A stretch of DNA of 64,000 nt from Falsirhodobacter halotolerans (GTDB lineage Bacteria; Pseudomonadota; Alphaproteobacteria; Rhodobacterales; Rhodobacteraceae), in NCBI RefSeq assembly GCF_022899245.1, contig NZ_JALJAZ010000003.1, positions 1 through 64,000 on the forward strand. The letters run 5' to 3'. Under the pieces are notes generated by a model that saw nothing but the letters and a program-made list of their open reading frames with translations, had not been told where the DNA came from and ran no database searches. Shown piece after piece: positions 8,243-16,342 of this stretch. The first letter of the stretch is position 1, and every line of letters begins with the position of its first letter. Position numbers and translations under genes: made by a program.

Positions 8243-9149
8243 TCTCGGCTCCTTTCATCTCAAGCCGCCAGCGTTGCACGGGATCAAGCGCGATGCGCAG
8301 CCAGTTCGACAAAAGCGTCAGCGACAGCGTGGTCAGGATGATCGCCAGCCCCGGCCAGAAAGACAACCACCACGCATTCGTCAGATAGGCGCGTCCTTGC
8401 GCGATCATGAGGCCCCATGTCACATCCGGCGGCTGGATGCCGATGCCAAGAAAGGACAGCGCGCTTTCGGCCAGCATCACGAAGGCGAAATCCAGCGTGG
8501 CGACGGTGGTCAGCGTCGGGATCACGACCGGCAGGATGTGGCGGAACAGCACCCGGCGTCGTGGGGCGCCCATCACCTGCGCCGCCTGCACGAACATCCG
8601 CTCGCGGATTTCCAGCACCTCGGCGCGGGTGGTCCGCAGATAAACGGGGATGCGCGTGATCGCGAGGACGATGATCAGGTTCGTCACCGACGGCCCAAGG
8701 ATCGACAAGACGATCAGCGCGATCAGAAGCGAGGGGAAGGACATGATGATGTCCGCCAGTCGCAGGACGACCTCGGACAGGATCTTGCCGGAATAGCCTG
8801 CGATCAGGCCCAGCGTGGTGCCGATGATCGCCGATCCCAGCACCGCGCCGGCGGCGATGGCCAGCGTGTTCTGCCCCGCCACAAGGATGCGCGGCAGCAG
8901 CGGGCGGCCAAGCGCATCCGACCCGAAGGCCCAGATCAGCCCGCGATCCCAGTCGAAGGGCGGCATGTTGCGCCCGCGCAGATCCTGATCGGCGGCGATG
9001 TCACCGATCAGCCACGGCCCGAAAAGGGCGAAGAACACGATGAAGATCAGATAGAAGGCGGCACACAGCGCCATCTTGTCCGCGCACAGCATCCGCCAGA
9101 AGCGGGACAGGGCGCTCGGTTCGTCGTAAAGGATGGGGGTGTCGGTCAT
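8235..9149 (-). CDS. ABC transporter permease, DppC type
   Basis: 304 residues from the ATG at 9149, chosen because TGAGGCGAG precedes it and the extra upstream frame lacks family resemblance. It is the second membrane subunit of the peptide/nickel-type importer. It has the long periplasmic loop after the first helix (GRNMPPFDWDRGLIWAFGSD) that marks DppC/OppC proteins, six predicted helices, and the ATPase-docking EAA loop (YLRTTRAEVLEIRERMFVQA). It lies 7 bp from the DppB-type gene. Confidence 0.93.
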   Translation of the reverse strand: MTDTPILYDEPSALSRFWRMLCADKMALCAAFYLIFIVFFALFGPWLIGDIAADQDLRGRNMPPFDWDRGLIWAFGSDALGRPLLPRILVAGQNTLAIAAGAVLGSAIIGTTLGLIAGYSGKILSEVVLRLADIIMSFPSLLIALIVLSILGPSVTNLIIVLAITRIPVYLRTTRAEVLEIRERMFVQAAQVMGAPRRRVLFRHILPVVIPTLTTVATLDFAFVMLAESALSFLGIGIQPPDVTWGLMIAQGRAYLTNAWWLSFWPGLAIILTTLSLTLLSNWLRIALDPVQRWRLEMKGAENG

Positions 9150-9156
9150 GCTCGCC

Positions 9157-10071
9157 TCAGTGCCGGATGCGCGGATCGAGCGCGGCATAGGCCAGATCGA
9201 TCAGGATGTTCATGAGGAAGATCGCCAGCGCCGTAACCATGATCGCGGCCAGAACGACGTTGAAGTCACGCGCCATGATGCTGTCGATCATCAACTTGCC
9301 CACACCGGGAAAGCCGAAGATCGTCTCGATCACCACGGCGCCGTTCAGCAAGGCCGCCGCCTGATCGCCGATCACGGTGATGACCGGCAGCATCGCGTTG
9401 CGCAGGGCGTGGACGAAGATGATGGGGCGGGATTTCACGCCCTTGGCCCGCGCGGTCTTCACATAGGCCGAGGACAGGGCCGAAATCATCGACCCCCGCA
9501 CCACCTGCACGATCAGCCCGAAGGGGCGGATGAACAGCACCGCCACCGGCAGGACCCAGTGCCAGACCGTGCCCGTGCCCGAGGTCGGCAACCAGCCGAA
9601 GCCGACCGCGAACACCACGATCCCGACGATCGCCATCCAGAAATCCGGGGCCGACGCCCCAATCAACGATACGAAGGACGCAAACCGGTCGAACGGTCCG
9701 CCCACGTTGAACGCGGCCAGTGACCCCACGACGATGGCCGACACCGTCACCAGCGTCATGGTGATCAGCGCCAGTTGCAACGTCCACGGAAAGGCTTCCA
9801 GCACCACGTCCATCGCGGGGCGCGCCTGCCGCAGGCTTTCGCCGAAATCGAACCGCACCAGATCGCCGATGTAATAGCCGAACTGAACGATAAGCGGATC
9901 GTTCAGGCCGTTGATCTCACGGAACTGGTCCCGCATCTCCTGACTGGCGTCGATGGGAAGGAACAGGTCCGTCGGATCGCCGGTCAGGCGCGTCAGAAAG
10001 AAGACGAGAACGACCAGCCCGATCAGGGAAATCAGGCTGGCAAGCCCTCGTTTGCGAAGGAAATGAAGCAT
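9157..10071 (-). CDS. ABC transporter permease, DppB type
   Basis: 304 residues. It is the first membrane subunit of the importer, with the typical N-terminus (FLRKRGLASLISLIGLVVLV), six predicted helices, and the EAA loop SAYVKTARAKGVKSRPIIFV. Its partner DppC-type gene follows within 7 bp. A stem-loop separates it from the upstream binding-protein gene, which would let the binding protein be made in excess. Confidence 0.93.
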   Translation of the reverse strand: MLHFLRKRGLASLISLIGLVVLVFFLTRLTGDPTDLFLPIDASQEMRDQFREINGLNDPLIVQFGYYIGDLVRFDFGESLRQARPAMDVVLEAFPWTLQLALITMTLVTVSAIVVGSLAAFNVGGPFDRFASFVSLIGASAPDFWMAIVGIVVFAVGFGWLPTSGTGTVWHWVLPVAVLFIRPFGLIVQVVRGSMISALSSAYVKTARAKGVKSRPIIFVHALRNAMLPVITVIGDQAAALLNGAVVIETIFGFPGVGKLMIDSIMARDFNVVLAAIMVTALAIFLMNILIDLAYAALDPRIRH

Positions 10072-10085
10072 CCGTGTCTCCGTTG

Positions 10086-10111
10086 GGCCGGACGGGGGAG
10101 CGTCCGGGGCC
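10086..10111 (-). promoter_or_regulatory. Intercistronic stem-loop between binding-protein and permease genes
   Basis: GGCC-CC-GGACG and CGTCCGGCC (read on the minus strand) pair into a 9-bp stem with a 2-nt bulge and a 6-nt loop, 5 bp after the binding-protein stop. Such hairpins commonly stabilise the upstream mRNA or attenuate read-through. No T-run follows. Confidence 0.45.
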
Positions 10112-10116
10112 GACGT

Positions 10117-11619
10117 TTACTTGAACCCGATCTGCGACAGCTGAAGCTGCGAGTTCGTGGCGATGGTGGGGGTGAAGTCCAGGCGCGACCCGACACGTGT
10201 GAACCCGACCGTGTGGAAAAGCAGGGCATCCGCCTGAATGTCGTCGTGCAGATAAGCGATCAGTTCCGACCAAAGCGCCGCACGTTCGTCATCCGTCGCG
10301 GCCGAGGCGCGGGCGATCAGATCGTCCACCTTCGGATCGGACACGCCCGACTGCCGTCCTTCGCTTGCGTATTTGAAGAACATGGTGAAGACGGGGTCGC
10401 CCTTGTCGTTGTCATGCATCGCCATCAGCATGTAGGGGCCGACATTGGTGGGATAGGGCTTGGAGTAGAACTGCTCGTGCTCGGCCACCTCATAGAATTG
10501 CAGGTCGATGTTGAACCCGGCATCGGTCATCATCTGCTGCAACGCCTCGCCCACCTCGGTCACGGCGGGGAAGTTGCCGGTGCGGGCGATCAGCTTGATC
10601 TGCTGGTCCACGTCCACACCATCGGCGCGGGCCTCCTCCAGCAGCGCGCGAGCGCCTTCGGGATCGTATTCCGGCACCTGCACGTCCGGGTTCCAGCCGA
10701 GCGTGGTCGGCGGGACCAGGGCGGTGGCCAGTTCCGTTCCTTCGGCCATCACGGTGCCGATGAAAGCCTCGCGGTCGATGGCCATGTTCAGCGCCTTGCG
10801 CACCCGCACGTCGTTCATCGGCGCGACCGAATGGTCCAGCCGGATATAGACGGTTTCCGAATTCAGATAGCTGAAGTCGGTGTCGGGGTTCGTGGCGTCG
10901 ATGTCGGCGATGGAGGGGGCCAGATCCGCCTCTCCGGTGGCGACCATCGCGGCGCGCACGGACGGGTCGCTGCGGAACAGATAGGTGGCCGAGGTGACGG
11001 CGGGCGCGTCGCCCCAGTAACCGTCGCGTTGCGTCAGCACGATGCGCTGTCCCGGCGTCCATTCGGTCAATTCATACGGCCCCGTGCCGATGGGCTCGCG
11101 GGTGAATTCCATCGGGGTTTCTTCCGGCACGATGGTGACCAGCGACAGCAGCAGCGGCAGGATCGGCTGCGCCGGATCGGTGGTGAAGTCGATGGTGTTC
11201 TCGTCCACCACCGTCGCCTTGATCGTCATGCCGCCGAAGTAGCGGGGCGTCTCGCAGCTCAGCTGATCGCTCATCGCGCGGTCGAACGAATGTTTCACAT
11301 CTGCCGCATCGAAGGTGGAGCCGTCGGAAAACGTCACGCCCTGTCGCAGGTTGAAGCGCCAGGTGGCGTCGTCCATCTGCTCCCAGCTTGTCGCCAGGCG
11401 GGGGATCACGCCTTGCCCGCCGCGCGTGTCGTATTCGGTCAGGGTTTCGTTGATATTCTGCAGGATGACCCGCCCGATATTGGACCGGGTCGCCATGCAC
11501 GGCTCCATCAGGTCCAGTTCCTCGCTCAGCACGACGCGGATGTCGCCTTCGGCTGCGTATAAGGGTGTCAGTCCCGTCGCGGCCAAGGCCGCCCCAAGGG
11601 CCAGCGTCTTCGTGATCAT
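10117..11619 (-). CDS. ABC transporter periplasmic substrate-binding protein, family 5 (DppA/OppA-like)
   Basis: 500 residues from the ATG at 11619, which has GGGGAGGTAACG before it. An upstream in-frame ATG at 11706 lies inside the -10 box and is rejected. A Sec signal peptide is clear: MITKTLALGAALAATGLTPL then YAAEGD, with cleavage near residue 22. The mature protein is a typical family 5 solute-binding protein for peptides, glycosides or similar compounds. It is the first gene of a five-gene operon (binding protein, two permeases, fused ATPase, aldolase). The substrate is not visible; the aldolase and the divergent sialidase-like gene suggest a sugar-acid-like compound rather than peptides. 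Confidence 0.93.
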   Translation of the reverse strand: MITKTLALGAALAATGLTPLYAAEGDIRVVLSEELDLMEPCMATRSNIGRVILQNINETLTEYDTRGGQGVIPRLATSWEQMDDATWRFNLRQGVTFSDGSTFDAADVKHSFDRAMSDQLSCETPRYFGGMTIKATVVDENTIDFTTDPAQPILPLLLSLVTIVPEETPMEFTREPIGTGPYELTEWTPGQRIVLTQRDGYWGDAPAVTSATYLFRSDPSVRAAMVATGEADLAPSIADIDATNPDTDFSYLNSETVYIRLDHSVAPMNDVRVRKALNMAIDREAFIGTVMAEGTELATALVPPTTLGWNPDVQVPEYDPEGARALLEEARADGVDVDQQIKLIARTGNFPAVTEVGEALQQMMTDAGFNIDLQFYEVAEHEQFYSKPYPTNVGPYMLMAMHDNDKGDPVFTMFFKYASEGRQSGVSDPKVDDLIARASAATDDERAALWSELIAYLHDDIQADALLFHTVGFTRVGSRLDFTPTIATNSQLQLSQIGFK

Positions 11620-11701
11620 CGTTACCTCCCCGAAAAAGACAGGCGCGGGTTCGCGCCAAGTTCCCATTCCCTGTGCGGCCCCTCCGAAGACCGGTCCGAG
11701 A

Positions 11702-11729
11702 AGCATAAATCAGGGGTATATCTTGTCAA
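11702..11729 (-). promoter_or_regulatory. Strong sigma-70-type promoter for the ABC importer operon
   Basis: On the minus strand TTGACA (11729-11724) and TATGCT (11707-11702) are separated by 16 bp in an AT-rich stretch, a near-consensus promoter. Transcription would start near 11695 and leave a leader of about 75 nt before the binding-protein gene. The -35 box sits in a 9-bp near-palindrome (CTTGTCAAC) that recurs on the other side of the intergenic region. Confidence 0.65.
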
Positions 11730-11899
11730 CAGGGATGGTGCAGGGAATGACAAATCGAGAGTAGGTCAATGTTATAATAAAGTAAAACAACAGTATAACC
11801 ATGTTCACATCCTATCAGTATGTCTGAAAATGAAAAACCAAACTTGACAACCTGCCCGGACGGACCGACCTTCGCGGCAAGGAACGACGGGAGGATTCC
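11730..11899 (+). promoter_or_regulatory. AT-rich divergent control region before the sialidase-like gene
   Basis: The 280 bp between 11620 and 11899 holds no gene and is far more AT-rich than its surroundings (11702-11845). A plus-strand -35-like TTGACA at 11844-11849 lies in CTTGACAAC (11843-11851), nearly the same 9-mer as the one covering the minus-strand -35 box. No good -10 follows at 17 bp, so a regulator or another sigma factor may be needed. Confidence 0.4.
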
Positions 11900-13072
11900 A
11901 TGCGTCTGGACGAAATCGAGGGGGCCATGACCGGCCAGATCAACGCCACGGCCCCCGGGCGGGCCGAGGGCTTCCTGCCCTCACCGATGATCCAGAATCA
12001 CGCGGCCTTTCTCAGCCTGCTGCCGGATGGGGCGCTTTTGTGCGTCTGGTTCGGCGGCACGCTGGAAGGCAAGTCCGACATTTCCATCCATGGCAGCGTT
12101 CTTCCCGAAGGCGGCGATCGGTGGGGACCGGTGCGCGCGCTCAGCTTCGATCCCGACCATTCGGAACAGAACCCGGTCGTGTTTCATGCGCCTGATGGGC
12201 GGATGTGGCTGTTCCACACCTCGCAGCCGTCGGGCAATCAGGACGAATGCCGCATCCGCATGGCCCCGCTGACCCGCGACGACAAGGGCGTCGTGGCGGG
12301 CGAGGGGCGGTATCTCGACCTGCCGCGCGGCTGTTTCGTGCGCGGCAATGTCATGCTGCGCGAGGATGGGGCGTGGCTTTTGCCGATTTTCCGCTGCATC
12401 CCGCGTCCGGGCCAGAAATGGACCGGCAGCCATGACGACGCGGCCATGGGCGTCTCGGTCGATGGCGGGCAGAACTGGACGCTGGAACCGGTCCCGGACA
12501 GCATCGGCTGCGTGCATATGGGGCCGGTTGCGGGTGCGCCGATGACCGCCTTCTATCGCCGCCGCCAGGCCGATCACGTGTTCCGCAGCGAAAGCGGGGA
12601 TGGCGGGCGGACGTGGACCGCACCGCAGGCGACGGACCTGCCCAACAACAACTCCTCCATCGCGGCGACGCGGGTGGCGGACGGGCGGATCGCGGTCATC
12701 TGCAATCTTTCCTCCGCCGCCACCAGCGCCGACCGCCGCGCGTCGCTCTATGATGAGCTGGGGGAGGAGGACGACCGCCCCGACGCCGATCCGACCGGGG
12801 GCTGCGTGCCGATCTGGGGGGTGCCGCGCGCGCCCGTGGCGGTGTGTCTGTCGGACGATGGGGGGCGCAGCTTTCCCCATCGGCTGGTGATCGAGGATGG
12901 TCCGGGCACCTGCACTTCGAACAACTCCACCGATGGGCGCAACAAGGAAATGTCCTATCCCTGGCTTCTCGAGGCCCCGGACGGGACGCTGCACATCGCC
13001 TACACCTATCACCGGCGGGCAATCAAATACGTCCGGCTGGCGCCGGGCTGGGCCAAAGGGAACGCACAATGA
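11900..13072 (+). CDS. Sialidase-like six-bladed beta-propeller protein (BNR_2 family), probably cytoplasmic
   Basis: 390 residues. Three Asp-box motifs are visible: SVDGGQNW (near residue 190), SGDGGRTW (near 233) and SDDGGRSF (near 320). The N-terminal blade has QNHAAFLSLLPDGALLCVWF, typical of BNR_2 exo-alpha-sialidase-like proteins. There is no signal peptide, so it should act in the cytoplasm on an imported compound, unlike secreted sialidases. The FRIP motif of true sialidases is not evident, so real sialidase activity is doubtful. It overlaps the next gene by ATGA and is divergent from the ABC-aldolase operon. A hydrolase or lyase role on a glycoside-like substrate is inferred. Confidence 0.85.
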   Translation: MRLDEIEGAMTGQINATAPGRAEGFLPSPMIQNHAAFLSLLPDGALLCVWFGGTLEGKSDISIHGSVLPEGGDRWGPVRALSFDPDHSEQNPVVFHAPDGRMWLFHTSQPSGNQDECRIRMAPLTRDDKGVVAGEGRYLDLPRGCFVRGNVMLREDGAWLLPIFRCIPRPGQKWTGSHDDAAMGVSVDGGQNWTLEPVPDSIGCVHMGPVAGAPMTAFYRRRQADHVFRSESGDGGRTWTAPQATDLPNNNSSIAATRVADGRIAVICNLSSAATSADRRASLYDELGEEDDRPDADPTGGCVPIWGVPRAPVAVCLSDDGGRSFPHRLVIEDGPGTCTSNNSTDGRNKEMSYPWLLEAPDGTLHIAYTYHRRAIKYVRLAPGWAKGNAQ

Positions 13073-14163
13073 AGAACATCACAATCCATCTGCCCAAACG
13101 TCTTGAGATCGGGGCCCATGCCGCGACCAAGGTCGGCGAGGTGTTCGGCGCCGCGCGAACATTCGTTCTGGCCACGCCGCACACGCAAGGCTTCGTCGAT
13201 CAACTTGGCCTTTCGGGGCAGGTCACGGTCTTTGCCGACATTCCGGGCGAACCCGACACCGCCTGTCTTGAGGCGGCGATGGCGGCGGCGCGCGAGGCCC
13301 GTCCCGATCTGGTCGTGGGTCTTGGCGGCGGGTCGGTGATGGATGTGGCAAAACTGGTGGCCGCCCTGTGGGACGGTGATCAGACGCTGGCCGACGTGGC
13401 CGGGCCGAACAAGGTTGCCGGGCGCGCCTGCGCGCTGGTGCAGGTGGCCACCACCGCAGGCACGGGGTCCGAGGCGGGCATCCGCGCACTGATCACCGAT
13501 CCGGGTGCGGGCGCCAAGATCGCGGTCGAAAGCCCGCATCTGATCGCCGATCTCGCGGTGCTGGATCCGGTGCTGACCTACAGCGTGCCGCCGGCGGTGA
13601 CGGCCGCCACCGGCATCGACGCCATGGCCCATTGCGTGGAGGCGTTCACCAACGTCAACGCCCATCCGGTGATCGACGGCTTTGCCCGCATGGGGATCGA
13701 CCTTGTGGGCCGGTTCCTGGCCCGCGCGGTCAAGGACGGCACCGATACCGAGGCGCGGGAGGGCATGATGCTCGCCTCGTTCTATGGCGGGATCTGCCTT
13801 GGCCCGGTGAACACGGCGGCGGGCCATGCGCTGGCCTATCCGCTGGGCACCCTGCTGCATCTGCCGCATGGCCTTGCGAACGCGATCATCTTCCCGCATG
13901 TGCTGGCCTTCAACCAGCCTGTGGCCGAGGCCAAGACGGCCGAGGTCGCCGCCGCCCTGGGCCTGACGGGCGATCTTCTGCCCGCCGCCCGCGCCTTTTG
14001 CGAAGGGCTGGGGGTGGAGATGCGCCTGTCGGCCCATGGCGCGACCGAGGATCAGCTGGATCGCTTCGCCACCGATGCGCACGGTATCCGCCGCCTGATG
14101 AACAACAACCCCCGGGACATGAGCGTGGAGGACGTCCTGGGCATCTATCGCGCGGCGTTCTGA
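13069..14163 (+). CDS. Iron-containing (group III) alcohol dehydrogenase
   Basis: 364 residues. The start overlaps the preceding stop (ATGA). It oxidises an alcohol or reduces an aldehyde/keto group with NAD(P). The dinucleotide-binding turn is LVVGLGGGSVMDVAKLVAAL. The iron ligands typical of the family are present: Asp in LIADLAVLDP, His in GIDAMAHCVE, His in AAGHALAYPLG and His in HLPHGLANAI. It belongs with the sialidase-like gene in one transcript and converges on the LysR gene, the two ends overlapping by 19 bp. The specific substrate is unknown; maleylacetate reductase and lactaldehyde reductase are relatives. Confidence 0.92.
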   Translation: MKNITIHLPKRLEIGAHAATKVGEVFGAARTFVLATPHTQGFVDQLGLSGQVTVFADIPGEPDTACLEAAMAAAREARPDLVVGLGGGSVMDVAKLVAALWDGDQTLADVAGPNKVAGRACALVQVATTAGTGSEAGIRALITDPGAGAKIAVESPHLIADLAVLDPVLTYSVPPAVTAATGIDAMAHCVEAFTNVNAHPVIDGFARMGIDLVGRFLARAVKDGTDTEAREGMMLASFYGGICLGPVNTAAGHALAYPLGTLLHLPHGLANAIIFPHVLAFNQPVAEAKTAEVAAALGLTGDLLPAARAFCEGLGVEMRLSAHGATEDQLDRFATDAHGIRRLMNNNPRDMSVEDVLGIYRAAF

Positions 14164-15104
14164 CGGGGCGGCGGGGGGTGATGCGTCGTGCGATCCGCGG
14201 CACGCAGTTCCGCCAGAACCAGGGCGCGCAGGCGGGCGGCGATGGCCGACATCTGCCGTCCCCGCACCTCGATCACGTAATAGGGGGGGACGACCATGTC
14301 CCCCGCAACATCCAACGCCGCGAACCGCCCCATGCCGGGCCCGGTCATCAACGACACGACTTCGGCCGAAACGGGGGCGATGGCGTTGCTGTCCACCAAG
14401 AGCGCCATCATCACCAGAAGCGAACTTGTGGTGATGACATGCGCGGGCAGGGGCGCACCGCTCAGGGCCAGCGCCTCCTCCACCGTGTGGCGAACGGGGG
14501 TGCCGCGTTCCTGGATGATCCATTCATAGCGTGAGAGCGCCTCAAGCGACACGCCCCGCTGGCTGGACATGGGATGATCGCGACGCGCCAGAAACCGCAC
14601 GATCTCGGACCCCGCGGGGTGCATGACAAAATCCGACTGGCGCAGATCGGGGGTCAGGCGCGCGATGACGAAGTCGTAATCCCCCGCCATCAACCCGCGC
14701 ATCAACTGGCCTGAGGGGGCCACGTCCACGGCGACCTGCGCATCGGGGGCGTGCCCGCGCAGCTGCCGGATGGCGGGCACCATGGAGCCGACGGCCGGCC
14801 CCGTGACCGACCCAACCCGAACCGCGCCGCTGCGGCCTTGCCGCAATTCGTCCACCTCCGCCTCCAGATCGTGCATGGTGACGATCATGGCCTGCGCCCG
14901 CCGCGCCAGAACCCGCCCCACGGGGGTCAGGGTCATGCCCTTGGGATGGCGTTCGAACACCGGCGCGCGCACGATCCGCTCGATATCGGCCAACATGCGC
15001 GAGGCGGCGGGCTGGGTCAGCGCCAGCTGCGCCGCCGCAACCTGAAGCTGCCCCAGTTCGGCCACGGCGGCAATCAGACGAAGATGGGACAGCTTCAGGT
15101 TCAT
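14145..15104 (-). CDS. LysR-family regulator, GbpR-like, of the sugar uptake operon
   Basis: 319 residues. The helix-turn-helix covers about residues 1-62 (LQVAAAQLALTQPAASRMLA), followed by the usual effector-binding domain. It is divergent from the chvE gene, the same arrangement as gbpR-chvE-gguABC in Agrobacterium, where GbpR controls the operon in response to arabinose, fucose and galactose. This synteny is the main reason for the name. The C-terminus is Pro- and His-rich and overlaps the opposing dehydrogenase gene by 19 bp. Confidence 0.88.
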   Translation of the reverse strand: MNLKLSHLRLIAAVAELGQLQVAAAQLALTQPAASRMLADIERIVRAPVFERHPKGMTLTPVGRVLARRAQAMIVTMHDLEAEVDELRQGRSGAVRVGSVTGPAVGSMVPAIRQLRGHAPDAQVAVDVAPSGQLMRGLMAGDYDFVIARLTPDLRQSDFVMHPAGSEIVRFLARRDHPMSSQRGVSLEALSRYEWIIQERGTPVRHTVEEALALSGAPLPAHVITTSSLLVMMALLVDSNAIAPVSAEVVSLMTGPGMGRFAALDVAGDMVVPPYYVIEVRGRQMSAIAARLRALVLAELRAADRTTHHPPPPRQNAAR

Positions 15105-15148
15105 GGGATACCATAATCGCTATGCAGAACGTCAGTTTACTCATTTGA

Positions 15149-15176
15149 TTGTTATCCTCGCAAGGCGCAACATTAT
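15149..15176 (+). promoter_or_regulatory. Candidate promoter of the chvE operon
   Basis: TTGTTA (15149-15154) and CATTAT (15171-15176) are spaced 16 bp apart, about 48 bp before the chvE ATG, whose ribosome-binding site is GGGAGGA. Upstream, ATACC...CGCTAT around 15113-15123 is a short inverted element between the divergent starts that could serve the LysR regulator. The leader also contains GAAACC/GGTTTC (about 15186-15204), a short hairpin just before the ribosome-binding site. Confidence 0.35.
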
Positions 15177-15223
15177 TGCGGAAGGTGAAACCGGGGAGGG
15201 TTTCGCCACCTTGGGAGGATCAT

Positions 15224-16288
15224 ATGAAGAGCAAGCTGCTCGTGGCCGTGGCCGCGATGGGCGTATCCCTGTTTGCCTTGCAGGCCGGGGCGCAGGACAA
15301 GGGAATGGTCGGGATCGCCATGCCCACCAAATCCTCGGCCCGCTGGATCGATGACGGCAACAACATGGTCAAGGCGTTGCAGGAAGCGGGATACGAAACC
15401 GACCTGCAATATGCCGAGGACGACATTCCGAACCAGTTGTCCCAGATCGAGAACATGATCGTCAAAGGCGTGGACGTGCTCGTCATCGCCTCCATCGACG
15501 GCACCACCTTGTCGAACGCGTTGGAAAACGCCGCCGCCGCCGACATTCCGGTGATCGCCTATGACCGGCTGATCAACGGGACCGAGAATGTCAGCTACTA
15601 CGCCACCTTCGACAACTTCCAGGTGGGCGTGCTGCAGGCGACCAGCCTGGTGGACGGGATGAAGGAACGTTTCCCCGACACCAAGCCCTGGAATGTCGAA
15701 CTGTTCGGCGGCAGCCCCGACGACAACAACGCCTTCTTCTTCTACAACGGCGCGATGTCGGTCCTGCAACCGCTGATCGACGACGGCTCGATCGTGATCG
15801 GGTCCGGCCAGATGGGGATGGAAACCGTGGGCACCCTGCGGTGGGATCCCGCCGTTGCGCAGTCGCGGATGGATAACATCCTGTCGGCCAATTACACCGA
15901 CAAACAGGTGAACGGCGTGCTGTCGCCCTATGACGGGTTGTCGATCGGCATCCTGTCCTCGCTGAAGGGTGTGGGCTACGGGTCGGGCGACATGCCGATG
16001 CCGATCGTGACGGGGCAGGATGCCGAGGTGCAGTCGGTCAAGTCGATCCTGGCGGACGAGCAGTATTCCTCGATCTTCAAGGACACCCGCGAACTGGCCC
16101 GTGTGACCGTGGGCATGGTCGACGCCGTCCTGTCCGGGTCGGAGCCGGAGATCAACGACACCGAAACCTACAACAACGGTGTGAAGGTCGTCCCCTCCTA
16201 TCTGCTGGAACCGGTCGAGGTGGACAAGTCCAACATCGAAGAGGTTCTGATCGGCTCGGGCTATTACACCGAAGACCAGATCAAGTAA
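15224..16288 (+). CDS. chvE: Multiple-monosaccharide ABC transporter periplasmic binding protein ChvE
   Basis: 354 residues from the ATG at 15224 with GGGAGGATC before it. The Sec signal peptide is [20 protein letters not shown] with cleavage after QAGA. The mature protein belongs to the periplasmic-binding-protein type I sugar family: [20 protein letters not shown] at the N-terminus, [14 protein letters not shown], and the conserved [15 protein letters not shown]. ChvE/MmsE-type proteins bind several aldoses, such as arabinose, xylose, galactose and fucose, in the periplasm. It is followed by a strong hairpin and the two other transporter genes. Confidence 0.93.
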   Translation: MKSKLLVAVAAMGVSLFALQAGAQDKGMVGIAMPTKSSARWIDDGNNMVKALQEAGYETDLQYAEDDIPNQLSQIENMIVKGVDVLVIASIDGTTLSNALENAAAADIPVIAYDRLINGTENVSYYATFDNFQVGVLQATSLVDGMKERFPDTKPWNVELFGGSPDDNNAFFFYNGAMSVLQPLIDDGSIVIGSGQMGMETVGTLRWDPAVAQSRMDNILSANYTDKQVNGVLSPYDGLSIGILSSLKGVGYGSGDMPMPIVTGQDAEVQSVKSILADEQYSSIFKDTRELARVTVGMVDAVLSGSEPEINDTETYNNGVKVVPSYLLEPVEVDKSNIEEVLIGSGYYTEDQIK

Positions 16289-16294
16289 GCGTCG

Positions 16295-16321
16295 GGCGGC
16301 CCTGCCCGGCGCGGGGCCGCC
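16295..16321 (+). promoter_or_regulatory. Intercistronic hairpin between chvE and mmsA
   Basis: GGCGGCCC (16295-16302) and GGGCCGCC (16314-16321) form a perfect 8-bp stem with an 11-nt loop, 7 nt after the chvE stop and without a T-run. It probably stabilises the chvE message and lowers read-through into the ATPase gene. Confidence 0.55.
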
Positions 16322-16342
16322 GCATTCGCGGAGTGACAGCCA

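Noticed and set aside
5645-8341. Plus-strand open frame of 898 codons opposite the aldolase and fused ABC ATPase
   Set aside because: His/Gln/Arg-rich with no recognisable domain, antisense to genes with intact catalytic motifs.
11900-13072. Secreted exo-sialidase
   Set aside because: No signal peptide and no evident FRIP motif; only the propeller Asp boxes are shared with sialidases.
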